Part shown: in pieces, positions 48,301-56,704 of the stretch
Layout of the letters: every line of letters begins with the position of its first letter
Numbering within the stretch: the first letter of the stretch is position 1
NCBI RefSeq assembly: GCF_020497125.1
Contig: NC_059080.1
Span: 71,034,618 to 71,098,617 of the forward strand
DNA from: Mauremys mutica
Taxonomy: Eukaryota > Chordata > Testudines > Geoemydidae
DNA: 64,000 nucleotides
Reading direction: 5' to 3'
The notes under the pieces: generated by a model
Databases searched by the model: none
What the model saw: only the letters and a program-made list of their open reading frames with translations
What the model was told of the DNA's origin: nothing
Made by a program: the position numbers and the translations under genes

Positions 48301-50616
48301 GTCCTGACCTGGACCAATACCGCAGAGTCCTCTACCGTCCATTATTTGAAGGTTCTCGGCCTTCCCTTACTCTCAGGGTGACCACAAGGCTTACCTGCCC
48401 TGTTGCTCAGGGAAGTGTTTGTATCTTCTGGCCCTCCTTCTCTTACAGACCTAGATCTTCACTTATATCTTCCATCTGGAATCAGAGCCAATCATTAGCT
48501 GGATCAGCTGGCGGCTGGGTTCTCCTTTGGCTTTCTGCTCCCTTGCTCTGTGGAACCTTAAAGGGGCAGACTGCTCTGTTACACTCTTTCCCTACATTCA
48601 TCTGATTATTAATATCCTGTAGTGAGAGAAAGTTAGATTGAGAAGGGATAGCCTTACTTTACCTACTATGTTCTAAGCAATACCATTTTTTCCTCCGGTT
48701 TAAAAGAGAAGGGGCCAGTGGCAAGGCATTCTCCATCAAAGGCCCTAATTCTGGAACTAACTTCTCTACCTGGGAGCCAGAATTTGCCTTTTGGGCACAC
48801 TGAATACTGCTCTGTCTTTGCATATATCGCATGGAAGGATGTGATATTATGGAGAGTCTGTTGTTCTGCAAGTTCATTTTTTTCAGGGTGGGGGGGAAGA
48901 GGCACGATATGTTGAGCACTGTTACCAGTCAATAATTCACAAACAGTCTGTGTGATGACATTTTAAATTGTGTAATAAACCCAATATAGTGAGGTTATGC
49001 TCCTTAAATTATGTATGAGGAGTTAAAAACATATGCAAACTTGGCAATGTAAAGTAGTGGTCTTTAATGGGAGTTAAACTATTATAGGGAATTACCTCAT
49101 TTCACATAAAAAACTCTCAAATATACATACAGTGAAAGCCACAGTATATAAATAACATGCATATAATGTCACAGCAATTGGGGAGTTACTATCCAAGGTC
49201 TTGATCCTGTAATTGTCTCAGTGTGGATGGACCTTGCAACTGCACACCCAGCCCCAGAGGCAAGGGTCTGCCTGTATGGATCCAATTGCTGGATTGTGCC
49301 TTAATTTTATATTAGGAATTGAACTCTGACTCTTGGTTGTAAGTGCTAACCACTGAATCGTGCTTTCTCTTCCAGTTATATAGGCTGGAATGCTAACTGG
49401 TGTCACTTTTTTTTGTCATTGTTTTAAAGATCTGCTTCAATCCTCAAGGTAGTCGTATCCTAACAGCCAGCTCTGATAAAACAGCTCGACTTTGGGACCC
49501 TCATACAGGACAATGCATTCAAATATTAGAGGGACACACTGATGAGATATTCTCATGTGCTTTCAACTACAAAGGCGATATCATCATTACAGGTAACTAT
49601 CTGGGATTTTTTTATACTGTTTTATATTTTGAAACAAAACATGTACTTGGACCATCCCACACATGTTGAGAGCACCAGTGACTTCCAACACATAGCCAAG
49701 GTAGAATGAGAAATGCACTAAAGAACTGTGGTTCAATTTCATACTGCTATGATCAAATTTGAATATAGGCATGGACAAAGCTTTAGGCTAAACCCTGCTA
49801 CCTTTTCCATGGGCATGCCCTATCCACAAAACAGCTGACTCAGTCCAGTTCTCACACTGCATGCACCGTGAGGGGATAGGACAGGGGTCAGGAACCTCTG
49901 GCATGCGCTCGCCAGGGTAAGCACCCTGGCAGGCTGGGCCGGTTTGTTTACCAGCTGCATTGGCAGGTTCGGCCGATCGCGGCTCCCACTGGCCGTGGTT
50001 TGCTGCTCCAGGCCAATGGGGACTGCGAGAAGCGGCGCAGGCTGAGGGATGTGCTTGTCCGCGGCTTCCTGCCACCCCCATTGGCCTGGAGCAGTGAACC
50101 GTGGCCAGTGGGAGCCATGATCGGCCGAACCTGCAGACATGGCAGGTAAACAAACTGGCCTGGCTGACCAGGGTGCTTACCCTGGCAAGCTGCAGGCCAG
50201 AGGTTGTGGACCCCTGGAATAGGCGATGGGCAGGATGCAAAGAACCTCTGTAATGGGACTGAACTGTCAGTGCCTCTGGAGCTGTTTTCTGTGCAAGCTC
50301 CATCCACTTTAGAACAGAGGAGGTCTTGTGAAAGAGTTAGGCATGAACAGTGGATCCACAACTGCTTGGAGCCATTTTCTGAACTCCACACATGCAGGAG
50401 GGCAGCAGCCATACAGAGTACTGCAGCTGCTGAAGGGCTCCAGTATCTCTTTGCAGACACAGGCAAGAGAAGTCTGCTTACACAGATCTGTCTACATGCT
50501 AGTTATTTAAATATTAATTAAGAAGGAAAATATATACGGTAGGGACAAAAGTAATCGCCTATAATGTGTGTTTATTACTAGGGAGCAAGGATAACACCTG
50601 TAGGATATGGCGCTGA
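18399..50616 (+). CDS. DAW1: DAW1, dynein assembly factor with WD repeats (13 exons, 415 aa)
   Basis: Ciliary WD40 protein that assists outer-arm dynein delivery or assembly in motile cilia. Coding exons: 18399-18438, 20290-20362, 23664-23808, 29787-29845, 30598-30720, 33531-33630, 36392-36499, 37976-38082, 43163-43265, 44962-45076, 47477-47553, 49430-49592, 50582-50616. All borders are GT-AG and the sum is 1248 nt including TGA, i.e. 415 aa. The start [14 protein letters not shown] and the stop after DNTCRIWR match the vertebrate family. Residues 1-86 form the N-terminal helical region. From about residue 90 come eight WD40 blades, shown by repeated GH...(T/S)GS.D.T...W signatures ([54 protein letters not shown]). 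One odd residue: the exon 9/10 junction encodes CMLW where other blades read CKLW. The start context has a purine at -3. Likely RFX-regulated through the X-box at 18348. Confidence 0.96.
18511..18796 (+). repeat. G-rich minisatellite in DAW1 intron 1 (six units of about 46 bp)
   Basis: Six tandem units beginning TGACTGGGGGGAAGAGCC, of lengths 54, 46, 46, 46, 48 and 46 bp. They start 72 bp after the exon 1 donor site. Units differ by a few substitutions and one 8-bp insertion. The G-rich strand is the transcribed RNA sense. Confidence 0.92.
18797..20289. other. DAW1 intron 1, remainder
   Basis: Beyond the minisatellite I see no transposon with clear ends. An antisense open frame (19875-20312) overlaps exon 2 and looks like chance. 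Confidence 0.5.
20876..20960. mobile_element. MIR-like core SINE fragment
   Basis: 'aatcctcacaacaatactgt' and 'ataatccccatttatctaga' followed by 'gggtaaactgag' resemble the MIR 3' region. Old and partial. Confidence 0.5.
21021..21109. repeat. Imperfect palindromic repeat of the 'gattttcagaagtgctgag' family
   Basis: The left half 'cctgattttcagaagtgctg' is echoed in reverse by 'cagtgctcagcatctctgaaaat'. Related copies are at 54309-54391 and 54888-54972. Confidence 0.6.
21393..21570 (+). mobile_element. tRNA-derived SINE (Cry I-like) with CR1-type tail
   Basis: The head carries pol III box A (TAGCTCAGTGG, 21398-21408) and box B (GAGTTCAATCC, 21441-21451). The 3' part (gggggttggactagatgatc, then ccttccagccctgatattct) is the CR1-like tail. 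This arrangement is typical of cryptodire turtle SINEs and is the best taxonomic marker in the window. It lies in DAW1 intron 2. Confidence 0.9.
21681..22268 (-). other. Unrecognised 195-codon open frame in DAW1 intron 2
   Basis: An ATG-initiated frame without interruption, antisense to DAW1. The product has a cysteine/tryptophan-rich middle ([18 protein letters not shown]) and one hydrophobic stretch near [17 protein letters not shown] recognise no family, splice structure or promoter. In a window of this size, by my rough estimate, about one frame this long is expected by chance, so it is recorded as an open frame only. Confidence 0.2.
22800..23022. mobile_element. hAT MITE with 8-bp TSD (7/8)
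   Basis: Termini CAGAGATGGATTA and TAATCCGCCACTG are inverted. Flanks CTTGCTCT and CTCGCTCT differ at one base. The interior is GC-rich and non-coding. Confidence 0.78.
24901..25674. mobile_element. hAT MITE with exact 8-bp TSD and C-rich core
   Basis: Termini CAGGGGTGGGCAAAC and GTTTGCCCACGTCTG are inverted. The duplication TACTAGAG is exact (24893-24900 and 25675-25682). The core (about 24990-25490) is a degenerate C-rich tandem array ('ccctgactgccccc', 'cctatccacaccc'), which explains the long spurious open frames on both strands. It lies in DAW1 intron 3. Confidence 0.9.
25686..25792 (+). mobile_element. Penelope-type terminal fragment with hammerhead-like motif
   Basis: Contains CTGAAAA (25697-25703), a stem AGCT...AGCT (25706-25719) and GAAA (25721-25724), then 'caccaacagaagttggttca' and 'ataaaagatattacc'. 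The same tail recurs in the element at 53881-54057. It abuts the hAT target duplication directly. Family assignment is by similarity of this arrangement to PLE termini. Confidence 0.5.
25793..27160. other. DAW1 intron 3 segment, nothing recognised
   Basis: No exon or clear repeat ends between the PLE-like fragment and the first hAT element. Confidence 0.5.
27161..28099 (+). mobile_element. hAT MITE interrupted by a CR1 copy
   Basis: Termini TAGGGCCCTACC and GGTAGGGCCCTA are inverted. Flanks GTTATGTG (27153-27160) and GTTATGTT (28100-28107) match at 7 of 8. A CR1 3' end is inserted at 27520-27750. The second copy of the same family at 28280-28922 lies in opposite orientation. Confidence 0.87.
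27520..27750 (+). mobile_element. CR1 LINE 3' end nested in the hAT element
   Basis: 'ggttggatattaggaaaaac', 'gggttggactagatgacctc' and the terminal ATTCTATG repeats mark a CR1 3' end. The hAT sequence GAAGTA is repeated at 27514-27519 and 27751-27756, a likely target duplication, so CR1 arrived after the hAT element. Confidence 0.87.
28280..28922 (-). mobile_element. Second hAT MITE, inverted relative to the first, exact TSD
   Basis: Inverted ends TAGGGCCTACC and GATAGGGCCCTA with exact 8-bp duplication TTAATAAT at 28272-28279 and 28923-28930. Contains a (GT)n tract near 28425. Together with the 27161 copy it forms a large imperfect inverted repeat about 180 bp apart. Confidence 0.9.
31271..31306. 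repeat. (GT)n(AT)n(GTAT)n microsatellite
   Basis: Compound dinucleotide run in DAW1 intron 5. Confidence 0.9.
31410..31601. mobile_element. Tigger/mariner-type MITE
   Basis: Termini TACACCTCTACC and GGTAGAGGTGTA are inverted, with TA at both edges. The interior holds 'gatataacacg' blocks. In DAW1 intron 5. Confidence 0.8.
32051..32296. mobile_element. Palindromic MITE
   Basis: 'ggtatgtctacactgcaatt' at the left is mirrored by 'aattgcagcgtagacatacc' at the right, and 'aaaaacctgcag' by 'ctgcaggttttt'. The outer ends resemble those of the element at 37062-37340. Superfamily not assigned. Confidence 0.75.
32520..32852. mobile_element. hAT MITE with exact 8-bp TSD and palindromic interior
   Basis: Termini CAGTGTTTCCCAAAC and GTTTGGGAAACAATG; duplication ATCTAAGA is exact (32512-32519 and 32853-32860). 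The interior is itself an inverted repeat ('ggctcccactggccgcggt' and 'ccgcggccagtgggagcc'), which creates mirrored open frames on both strands. Its core resembles the element at 49882. Confidence 0.9.
34141..34560 (-). mobile_element. Antisense CR1 LINE fragment
   Basis: 'aggaacataggaattaccat' and 'ccagtgccagatgctt' are the reverse of a CR1 3' end. In DAW1 intron 6; no intact reading frame. Confidence 0.75.
37062..37340. mobile_element. CpG-rich MITE-like element with hairpin
   Basis: Ends GGGCTGGTCTACACTAC and, in reverse, GGGTACGTCTAGACTAC. An internal hairpin pairs 37089-37117 (atcgatctaagata...cttcagctac) with 37127-37156. It holds many CpG dinucleotides in an AT-rich intron, suggesting a fairly recent insertion not yet eroded by deamination. 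Confidence 0.7.
38083..43162. other. DAW1 intron 8 (5.1 kb)
   Basis: Apart from the MITE at 40483-40691 nothing is recognised. Short (CA) run near 39972. Confidence 0.6.
40483..40691. mobile_element. AT-rich MITE
   Basis: Ends TAGAGCCAGTTGA and, in reverse, TAGAGCGGATTGA. Flanks GTCCTAGT and GCCCTAGC match at 6 of 8. The interior is built of AAATTTC and GAAAAATG motifs. Confidence 0.55.
43560..43810 (-). mobile_element. Antisense MIR-like SINE, interrupted
   Basis: 'ggtgaccttgggcaaatcac' and 'tctccatctatgaaatggaaa' are the reverse of the MIR core and tail. An unrelated stretch lies between them. Confidence 0.5.
44273..44392 (+). repeat. Direct repeat, copy A, in DAW1 intron 9
   Basis: Nearly identical to 46555-46676: 'attgtgttcagcagattg', 'cattagctaccttgataata', 'gcatatgcagatta' are shared in the same order and strand. 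Exon 10 lies between the two copies. Confidence 0.9.
45293..45418. repeat. (CTAT)n microsatellite
   Basis: Long tetranucleotide array with small TATA and AGAG interruptions, in DAW1 intron 10, directly before the Penelope-like element. Confidence 0.95.
45453..46081 (-). mobile_element. 5'-truncated Penelope-like element with GIY-YIG domain
   Basis: On the - strand it encodes the C-terminal GIY-YIG endonuclease region of a PLE: CQQC, then [10 protein letters not shown], a histidine in NGHKSD, and GEHSN. The frame (46088-45855) breaks at an A-run near 45857 and continues in another frame ([12 protein letters not shown] region), so the copy is dead. Toward its 3' end lies a stem-loop with hammerhead-like flanks (45506-45540), then 'ttagtctctaaggtgccaca'. 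Flanks CTCTAATTTTTCA (45440-45452) and CTCTCATTTTTCA (46082-46094) form a 13-bp duplication with one mismatch. Confidence 0.85.
46166..46353. mobile_element. Solo Penelope-type terminal element, nearly perfect inverted repeat
   Basis: Arms 46161-46226 and 46234-46299 are reverse complements at 65 of 66 positions around a 7-nt centre (CGGATGC). The element ends with 'cagactaacacggctacccc'. It is flanked by an exact 15-bp duplication TAAATTCTCTTGTGG (46151-46165 and 46354-46368). No coding capacity. Confidence 0.85.
46555..46676 (+). repeat. Direct repeat, copy B, in DAW1 intron 10
   Basis: Partner of copy A at 44273-44392, with about ten differences over 120 bp. Could be two insertions of one unknown repeat or a local duplication. 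Confidence 0.9.
49882..50216. mobile_element. hAT MITE with palindromic interior in DAW1 intron 12
   Basis: Termini CAGGGGTCAGGAACCTCTGG and, in reverse, CAGGGGTCCACAACCTCTGG. Flanks GGATAGGA and GAATAGGC match at 6 of 8. The interior inverted repeat shares 'ggctcccactggcc' with the element at 32520. Confidence 0.8.
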
Positions 50617-51000
50617 CTGAAGATGAGGTATGGCTCAATTTGCTCGAAGCTTTGATCAACATCATAAGAGTAGTCAAAAATCAGCAGTCGTTCAGAACTC
50701 TGTTTTCCTTTTGCCTTCTTTGAGAGTTCTCAGTCTTGCTGAAGTAGAGCAGTTCCCTGGACTTTGACAGGTTTGACTCTTTGGACTGCTGAATTCAGCT
50801 AGTGATCTGTATCATTAGCACGAATACAATAGGTTAGTTGCATGTTTTGACAGGCCACTGTTTGTTTTTACATGTAACATTTATAATAAAAAATAGCATC
50901 ATGGTACTATCACATGTGTAAAGGGCATTATTTGCACATCTCCTGTGAGTGTTTCTATACTACATTTACTTTTTTGTATGTAATAAAATGTTTAGCTAAA
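50617..51000 (+). other. DAW1 3' UTR with poly(A) signals
   Basis: AATAAA occurs at 50885-50890 and 50982-50987, about 270 and 370 bp after the TGA. Which one is used is not visible. Confidence 0.7.
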
Positions 51001-53865
51001 GTGCTAAGTTGTATTAATTGTAGTGCAGTGTTCTTACTTGGGTATTTTTGGGAGAAAATGTATTAGTCATTGTTTATAAGTTACATTGCTATTACTAAAT
51101 ATAGAGCATGCTGCATTTAAAAAAACCCTTTTTTCCCTCTTTCATCTCTTCACCTGGGGTGGGTGAAGAACCTCTAGGGGGGGCTGCCTCTTCCTTCCCC
51201 CAACCTCCCAGAAAAGCTGCTCTTTCTATGGAGAGACAGCGGAGTCTAGGACCTAGCTGGACAGTTCAGTCACCAATAACTGAACCTGTGAAGAGGTGAG
51301 GAGGGCAGAATCAAAGTCATGAAAGGGGGAAGGGAGTTAGTGTGTCTGTGAGTGAGGGGGACAGAATCAAATGGAGGGTATATGTGTGTGTCTGTGTGCA
51401 GTCTGTATTTTCCAAACAGTGTAACAGCTCACTGAGCCATGTCCATGTGTTCCCCTCCTATGCAACTGGGCAGTAATTCAAGGAAACAGGGTCCAGCAAT
51501 ACAAGGACTCTGCAGCTTTAAAGCAGCTGCAGAGCCAATGCATTTGTTCCCACCCTGACCAATAAGAAGTGTGTGTGTGAGTGAGTGAGAGAGGGGTTCA
51601 TGGGACAGCAGCGTCCCAGCCCTGCGGTCCCATCCAGCTATACAAGGGACTCTGTCTCCCCTCAACCTCCAGAACCCCAAACCAGTCATAGCACTACAGC
51701 TGACCAGTAGCAGGGTTATCATTGGCTGCCAGCCTCTATGGATGAGCTCTGACTTCTCAGAGGGGGTTGATGGATTATGCAGCAGGAATTAAAGCTCTAA
51801 CTCTCCTCCACTTTCAGTGGGTAAGGTAAGCAGTTTGTGGGGAACAGAGAGGGGAGAGAGGATGGGCTTATTATTTAGTGAGAGCCCCCTCTTCAACTCC
51901 TTGTGCCACTCCATGGTTCTTCTCACTTTGGGGCCACTCAGACCTTTTGTGGAGGGATAGGGGGAGCACCCACTTTTCTCTCTGTGCTGCTTTCCTGTGG
52001 CTTTCTCCACTCTCTCACTTTCCTTCTCAGCTGGTGGGAGGGTGGGGGTGCAGAAGCCTCACAAATAGCAGACACTATCTTCCTATTAATCATTTTTAAT
52101 TAGCCTGGTAGACCAGATGGCTCATTTAACTATTTGTCCTGCTAAATGCTAACATCTTTACAGCTGCAATCAAGTTATTTTCTAAAGGCCTATTCCCAAT
52201 TATGACAATGGCTGCAGGATGGGATATATGAAACATTAAAACCAGTGGCATTATGAGTTCACTGGTAGTTGCCAAAGGCTTAGTATACCCTCAGAGTAGT
52301 GGCTCTGCCTTGAATTAAATCTCTTTCCTTCTAAGCTAGAGATAATTTTTATTTATTAAATAGCTCTCATGGTCTCTGATCATATCCCTGACTAGTCTCC
52401 CTGACATTCTGAAAACTAGAATACATGATTCATGGCAACAGTCATTCTCTGCAGGTTATATAACCCTGTACTAAGGCCATGCAAGATAAACAGGCAGTGT
52501 CTGCAGCAAAACCTGCCTCTCCAGAAACAAATAAATCCTGAATTTAATAGGCTGACTGTAGGCAGATCTTAATCATTCATACCTTGAACCCCAGTAAAAT
52601 GTTTTCAGCCTTGGTTAATTAACAAAGATTTGTGAGAAGACAATCTTTGATGTTAGCACATGTATTAGGAAGAGTATGGGTTATCAGAAATTAATGATGC
52701 TAAACATAAAAAAACCAGACCTTACATATTAATGAAAATTAAATTCCCATGCAAATGTTAGGACTACCAGTGCTGCAGCAAGATCTGGCTTAATTAAGAA
52801 TTAAGTGCTTAATTCTGCCAGCCTAATTTATGTTGAGGAGTTACTACTATACTCATACAGGGAGTACTATAAACTTCACTGAATTTTAGTGCAGGCCAAA
52901 TTCTGCCGCCTCTTTACGTGGGTGTGCAGTAGACTGAACAGAAGAGCTAACTATAAGAAGACTTCCTCTGCATCCTCCCCCTCAAACCTATGTATGGGTA
53001 AGGCAGAATTATTAGGCAAAGCCACATGCTGAGGAGCTATAGTGATCTCAGTCCAAGTGTAGGCTGCTGGCATTATCTGAAGCTGCATAAAATATGGTGT
53101 TCTCATTTCTGGTGAATTTCATCATTGCTCACTACATTTAAAATTCACTGTAATTTTGCAGCACACTTTTTGATAGTGGACTCCCCCCTCCCCATTCTGA
53201 TTGCCCAACCCAGTTAAGCCTGACCTTGGGTTTCCTTTTCTGTTCAGCAGTGGGAAAGGCTTTTTTTACACCTGACCATTAGGAGTGTGCAGCATTTGTG
53301 ACAATTAAATAAACGCAGGCATTTCTGCACTGCTTAACCAATGACAATAAGGACCCTGCTTTAGCTCTTGCATCCCTCCTGCACTGAGCAAAAAGGAGAG
53401 CGCGTAGCTGTGGTTATTCTGAACCTAATCCTGAGACCTAATGAGCACTTGCCTCCCATATATTTCAGTGGAGGTGCAGGTGCTCAGCATTTCAGGATCA
53501 GGTCCCATGTCATCTGAATAAAACTTGGAACCTCAGCAAAGCCACAGCTCTCTGAATGGAAATGAAAATGAACCCATTCTTAAATGAGAAGTTAAAGGTA
53601 TAACATGAATATAACATTGCATAGACACGGGTCTCTAAGCATGTTGGAAACAATTACAAGTTACTTGTTACTTAAGTTCACCCACTCTTAAGATTTTAAT
53701 TTAAGGTTTAAACCGTTAATATTGCTTGCTAGTTTGTTGCCAGCCCATTGCTCAAGAGTTGTGTGGAGCTGGAGGAGTGAGGCTAATTACTTACTAAACT
53801 GAAATTTCAGGGCAGAATTTAGACACACTCTGTGGGTCTAACAGTTCCTTTTTTAGACTTGTGTG
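51001..53865. other. Intergenic DNA between DAW1 and SPHKAP
   Basis: No exon recognised. Small open frames in the GC-richer stretch 51100-52100 show no family resemblance. Confidence 0.55.
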
Positions 53866-53880
53866 ACCTTAGTCTAGACA

Positions 53881-54057
53881 AGGTGGGTGAGGTAATATCT
53901 TTACTGGCCCAACAGAAGAAAACAGACGATCTCCTCTGTGTGGCTTGAAAGCTTCTCTCTCTCACCAACAGAAATTGGTCCAATAAAAGATATTACCTCA
54001 CCCACCTTTTCTTGCTAATATCTTGGAACCAGCATGGCTACAACTAAGCTGCATATA
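53881..54057 (+). mobile_element. Solo Penelope-type element with inverted ends and 15-bp TSD
   Basis: 'aaggtgggtgaggtaatatc' at the left is mirrored by 'gatattacctcacccacctt' at the right. The centre holds 'ctctgtgtggcttGAAAgct'. Flanks ACCTTAGTCTAGACA (53866-53880) and ACCTTAGTATAGACA (54058-54072) match at 14 of 15. The tail 'aaccagcatggctacaac' resembles that of other PLE termini here. Confidence 0.7.
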
Positions 54058-54308
54058 ACCTTAGTATAGACAGGTTAATGTTTTATCAGTAGGACAGTAC
54101 CTCCAGCAGAACAGCAACTTCTCACACTGTGCAGAGATATTGGTTTATTACTGATTCATTTCTTATTGCATCTGATTCACTCTTACAAAATTACACATCA
54201 ATATAATGCTAAGTCTGACCCTGTTTGGCTTCTAATATCTGTTAAGATCTAATCACCCACTCCATCGCTTTTTAAAACGGGGCTACAAGTAGAGATATAA
54301 GTCGTGGC

Positions 54309-54391
54309 TTGATTTTCAGAGGTGCTGCGCAGCTACAAATCCCACCGAAGTCAGTGGGCACTAGAGATGAGCAGCACTTTTGAAAATGAGA
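54309..54391. repeat. Palindromic repeat of the 'gattttcagaggtgctg' family
   Basis: 'gattttcagaggtgctg' is mirrored by 'cagcacttttgaaaat'. Same family as 21021-21109. Confidence 0.6.
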
Positions 54392-54887
54392 CCATAAATA
54401 ACTAAAACTAGGGGCATAAGCCTTTGAGGTGATGAGCGACCTCAACTTCCATCACCGCCTTTGGTATAAGGACCTGTTGTGAGACATTGCATTCAGCAAA
54501 AGCAGGTTTGGGAAGGCTAAATGATTGTCACGAATATTGTTTAGTTGGTCAAATAAAATGTATTACACAGTTTCCATTTCCAATATGCAATAAAAACACA
54601 GCAACACCTTTTAGAAAGGCAAAGGGGACACATACTGTAACACAAATTTATTTCTGATTAGATTGCAACATTAAGAACTACTGTACAGAAGTAACTTCAT
54701 CACACTGTTACAACCCAGTCATGATAGTTGTGCTTTGTAAGGTAAGTAAACATTTATTCTAGCACAGCAAAAGTTTGTATACTGATAACTAACTGGATTT
54801 GGTCTAAAAATAAATACCTTTTCCCATTTATTAGAACAAACAAAGTACTTTCAATCTGTAACACTCAATACTTACGTTATTAACAGT

Positions 54888-54972
54888 CAGCATCTCAGAG
54901 ATGCGGAGTGCCCACAACTTCCACTGGCATCAATTGGAGCTGTGGCGCTTCAGCGCTTCTCAGGAACAGGCC
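54888..54972. repeat. Palindromic repeat, third copy
   Basis: 'cagcatctcagagatgcggag' and 'gcgcttctcaggaacaggcc' flank 'ccactggcatcaattgga'. Weaker match to the copies at 21021 and 54309. Confidence 0.45.
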
Positions 54973-55884
54973 TAATAGCTGTACAGTTAAATTTAGTGTA
55001 TATAGTAGATCAACCTTTATATTGTCAATAAAGTGACCTTTACTGTTTTGTGTATACTGTAGAGTAAATGTAGGGTTAGCCACGTACCTTTATCACATAG
55101 ATATAGATATTGATTCACTGACAAATCTTTTCCCTAACAAATGAGTGTGAGAGGGTGGAAATGGATTTAATGGTGGTAACACTGATAGTATGGCTCTTTT
55201 TCATAATTTATTTAAAAATATTTCAAAATTTTCAAAAATATTTAGTGCAAAAGGATAATTTTCAGGAAAAATTACAGAAGCATATACTGATATAAGGAAG
55301 GTAAATGATTTCTTTCATATCATTTTATCAGGGAAATACAGGTAGAATTTCTCTTCCATCATTTAATGTAGGGAAAAACAAAAAAATGAATGTTTGTGTT
55401 TTCAAAGAAGCAAATCACAGTATATGTGAAATTCAAACAATAGGAGCTTTGCTGCAATAAGCTGTTTTTTCCCCTTTAAATTCAAAACCAATCTCTTTGG
55501 CAGAGTCAAGAGAATTTATAATTACGTATATAATACTAACTGTTCTTCTCAACAGCAGTCTACTGTAGTTATATCAATGTTACTGTAATAACATGAACTA
55601 TCATTTTTATTCCAAACATATATATCCAAAATGAGCCGGTAACCCTAAGGTAAACATATGCTTATAGGTGCTAAGAATCATTTTGTATTCTTGTAAGTAA
55701 CAAAAACAAAATTAAAGTTTAGGCATGTGTATGACAATACAATCAGTTTTTCAGGTAGGACTATGCTCAGGTGATTTTTCTTTTTAATAATCAATTAAAT
55801 TAGACTAAAAATTATATAATCTCGTGTATAGTGCTCTTTATCCATAGCTCTTAAAGCATAAGATACTTTCATAAGACAGTAACT

Positions 55885-55985
55885 GTCATCACCCCCTTTT
55901 CACAGATAGGGAAACTGAGGCACAGAGGTGCTGGGATAGAACCCATATCTTCTGATTATTCACTGGTCCAAACGGCCTCTGATTA
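55885..55985 (+). mobile_element. MIR-like core SINE fragment
   Basis: 'cagatagggaaactgaggca' followed by 'agaacccatatcttctgatt' is the MIR 3' core. Old and partial. Confidence 0.65.
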
Positions 55986-56704
55986 AAATGGAAAGGAATC
56001 AGAATGTTTTTAAAGAGTAATATTTGAGAGTTCCTCCAGAAAAACACAAGGATGGTTAAAGGCTATGGAGAAGAAATAAGTGGTCTCACATGAGGAAATT
56101 ATAATGCGTTTTCAGCAGCTTGTTATTGTATCATCTACCTATAAAGGTCTAATAGCTCAAAGTCTTCTACCCCGTTAGACACAGTAAGGATTTTAAAAAA
56201 TACTTGTATATCTATATCTATATTATTTATCTAAAGATGCACATCCACCTATGCATTCATTTGGCTGTCCATCTGGAAACCACTAGTGTTCTAATAGTTA
56301 ACCTGTACACATATTAGTGTTTTAAAAACTGAATGTTGTTAGTGTATAATTCCATTTCAGTTGATTGAAATAATCGAAGGATGTTAATAGAATATTTGAT
56401 TATAGAAATATATCCTATTTTCATCCATCCTTCATATTATCCATTCACTTCAAAGGCGCAAAACACCCATCCTCTCCTATACAGTACATCCGAAAGTACA
56501 ATATGTCAAAGTTCTCCCACATGATATAATAGTATATGGTGCACCTTGATTTCACTTTGCTCAGTGTACAGTTGTGTGCACTGTCCGCAGAGTTTCTATA
56601 TTTCTGCTTGTTTTATGCACTGATGTTTGAAAATTAGAGCATTACACAAACCACTGCCACTTAAGCTGGATTAAAATGAAAATGCCAAACATTTACGAGG
56701 TTTC

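Larger units (their letters stand above)
54640..56704 (-). other. Probable SPHKAP 3' UTR
   Basis: AT-rich non-coding DNA directly after the SPHKAP stop. Candidate - strand AATAAA signals appear as TTTATT at 54753-54758 and 54647-54652. The real 3' end is not visible from sequence alone. It includes a palindromic repeat at 54888-54972 and a MIR-like fragment at 55885-55985. Confidence 0.45.

Noticed and set aside
49788..50466. 171- and 172-codon frames on -
   Set aside because: They run through the palindromic hAT element at 49882-50216; similar peptides appear in the related element at 32520, so they are repeat-derived.
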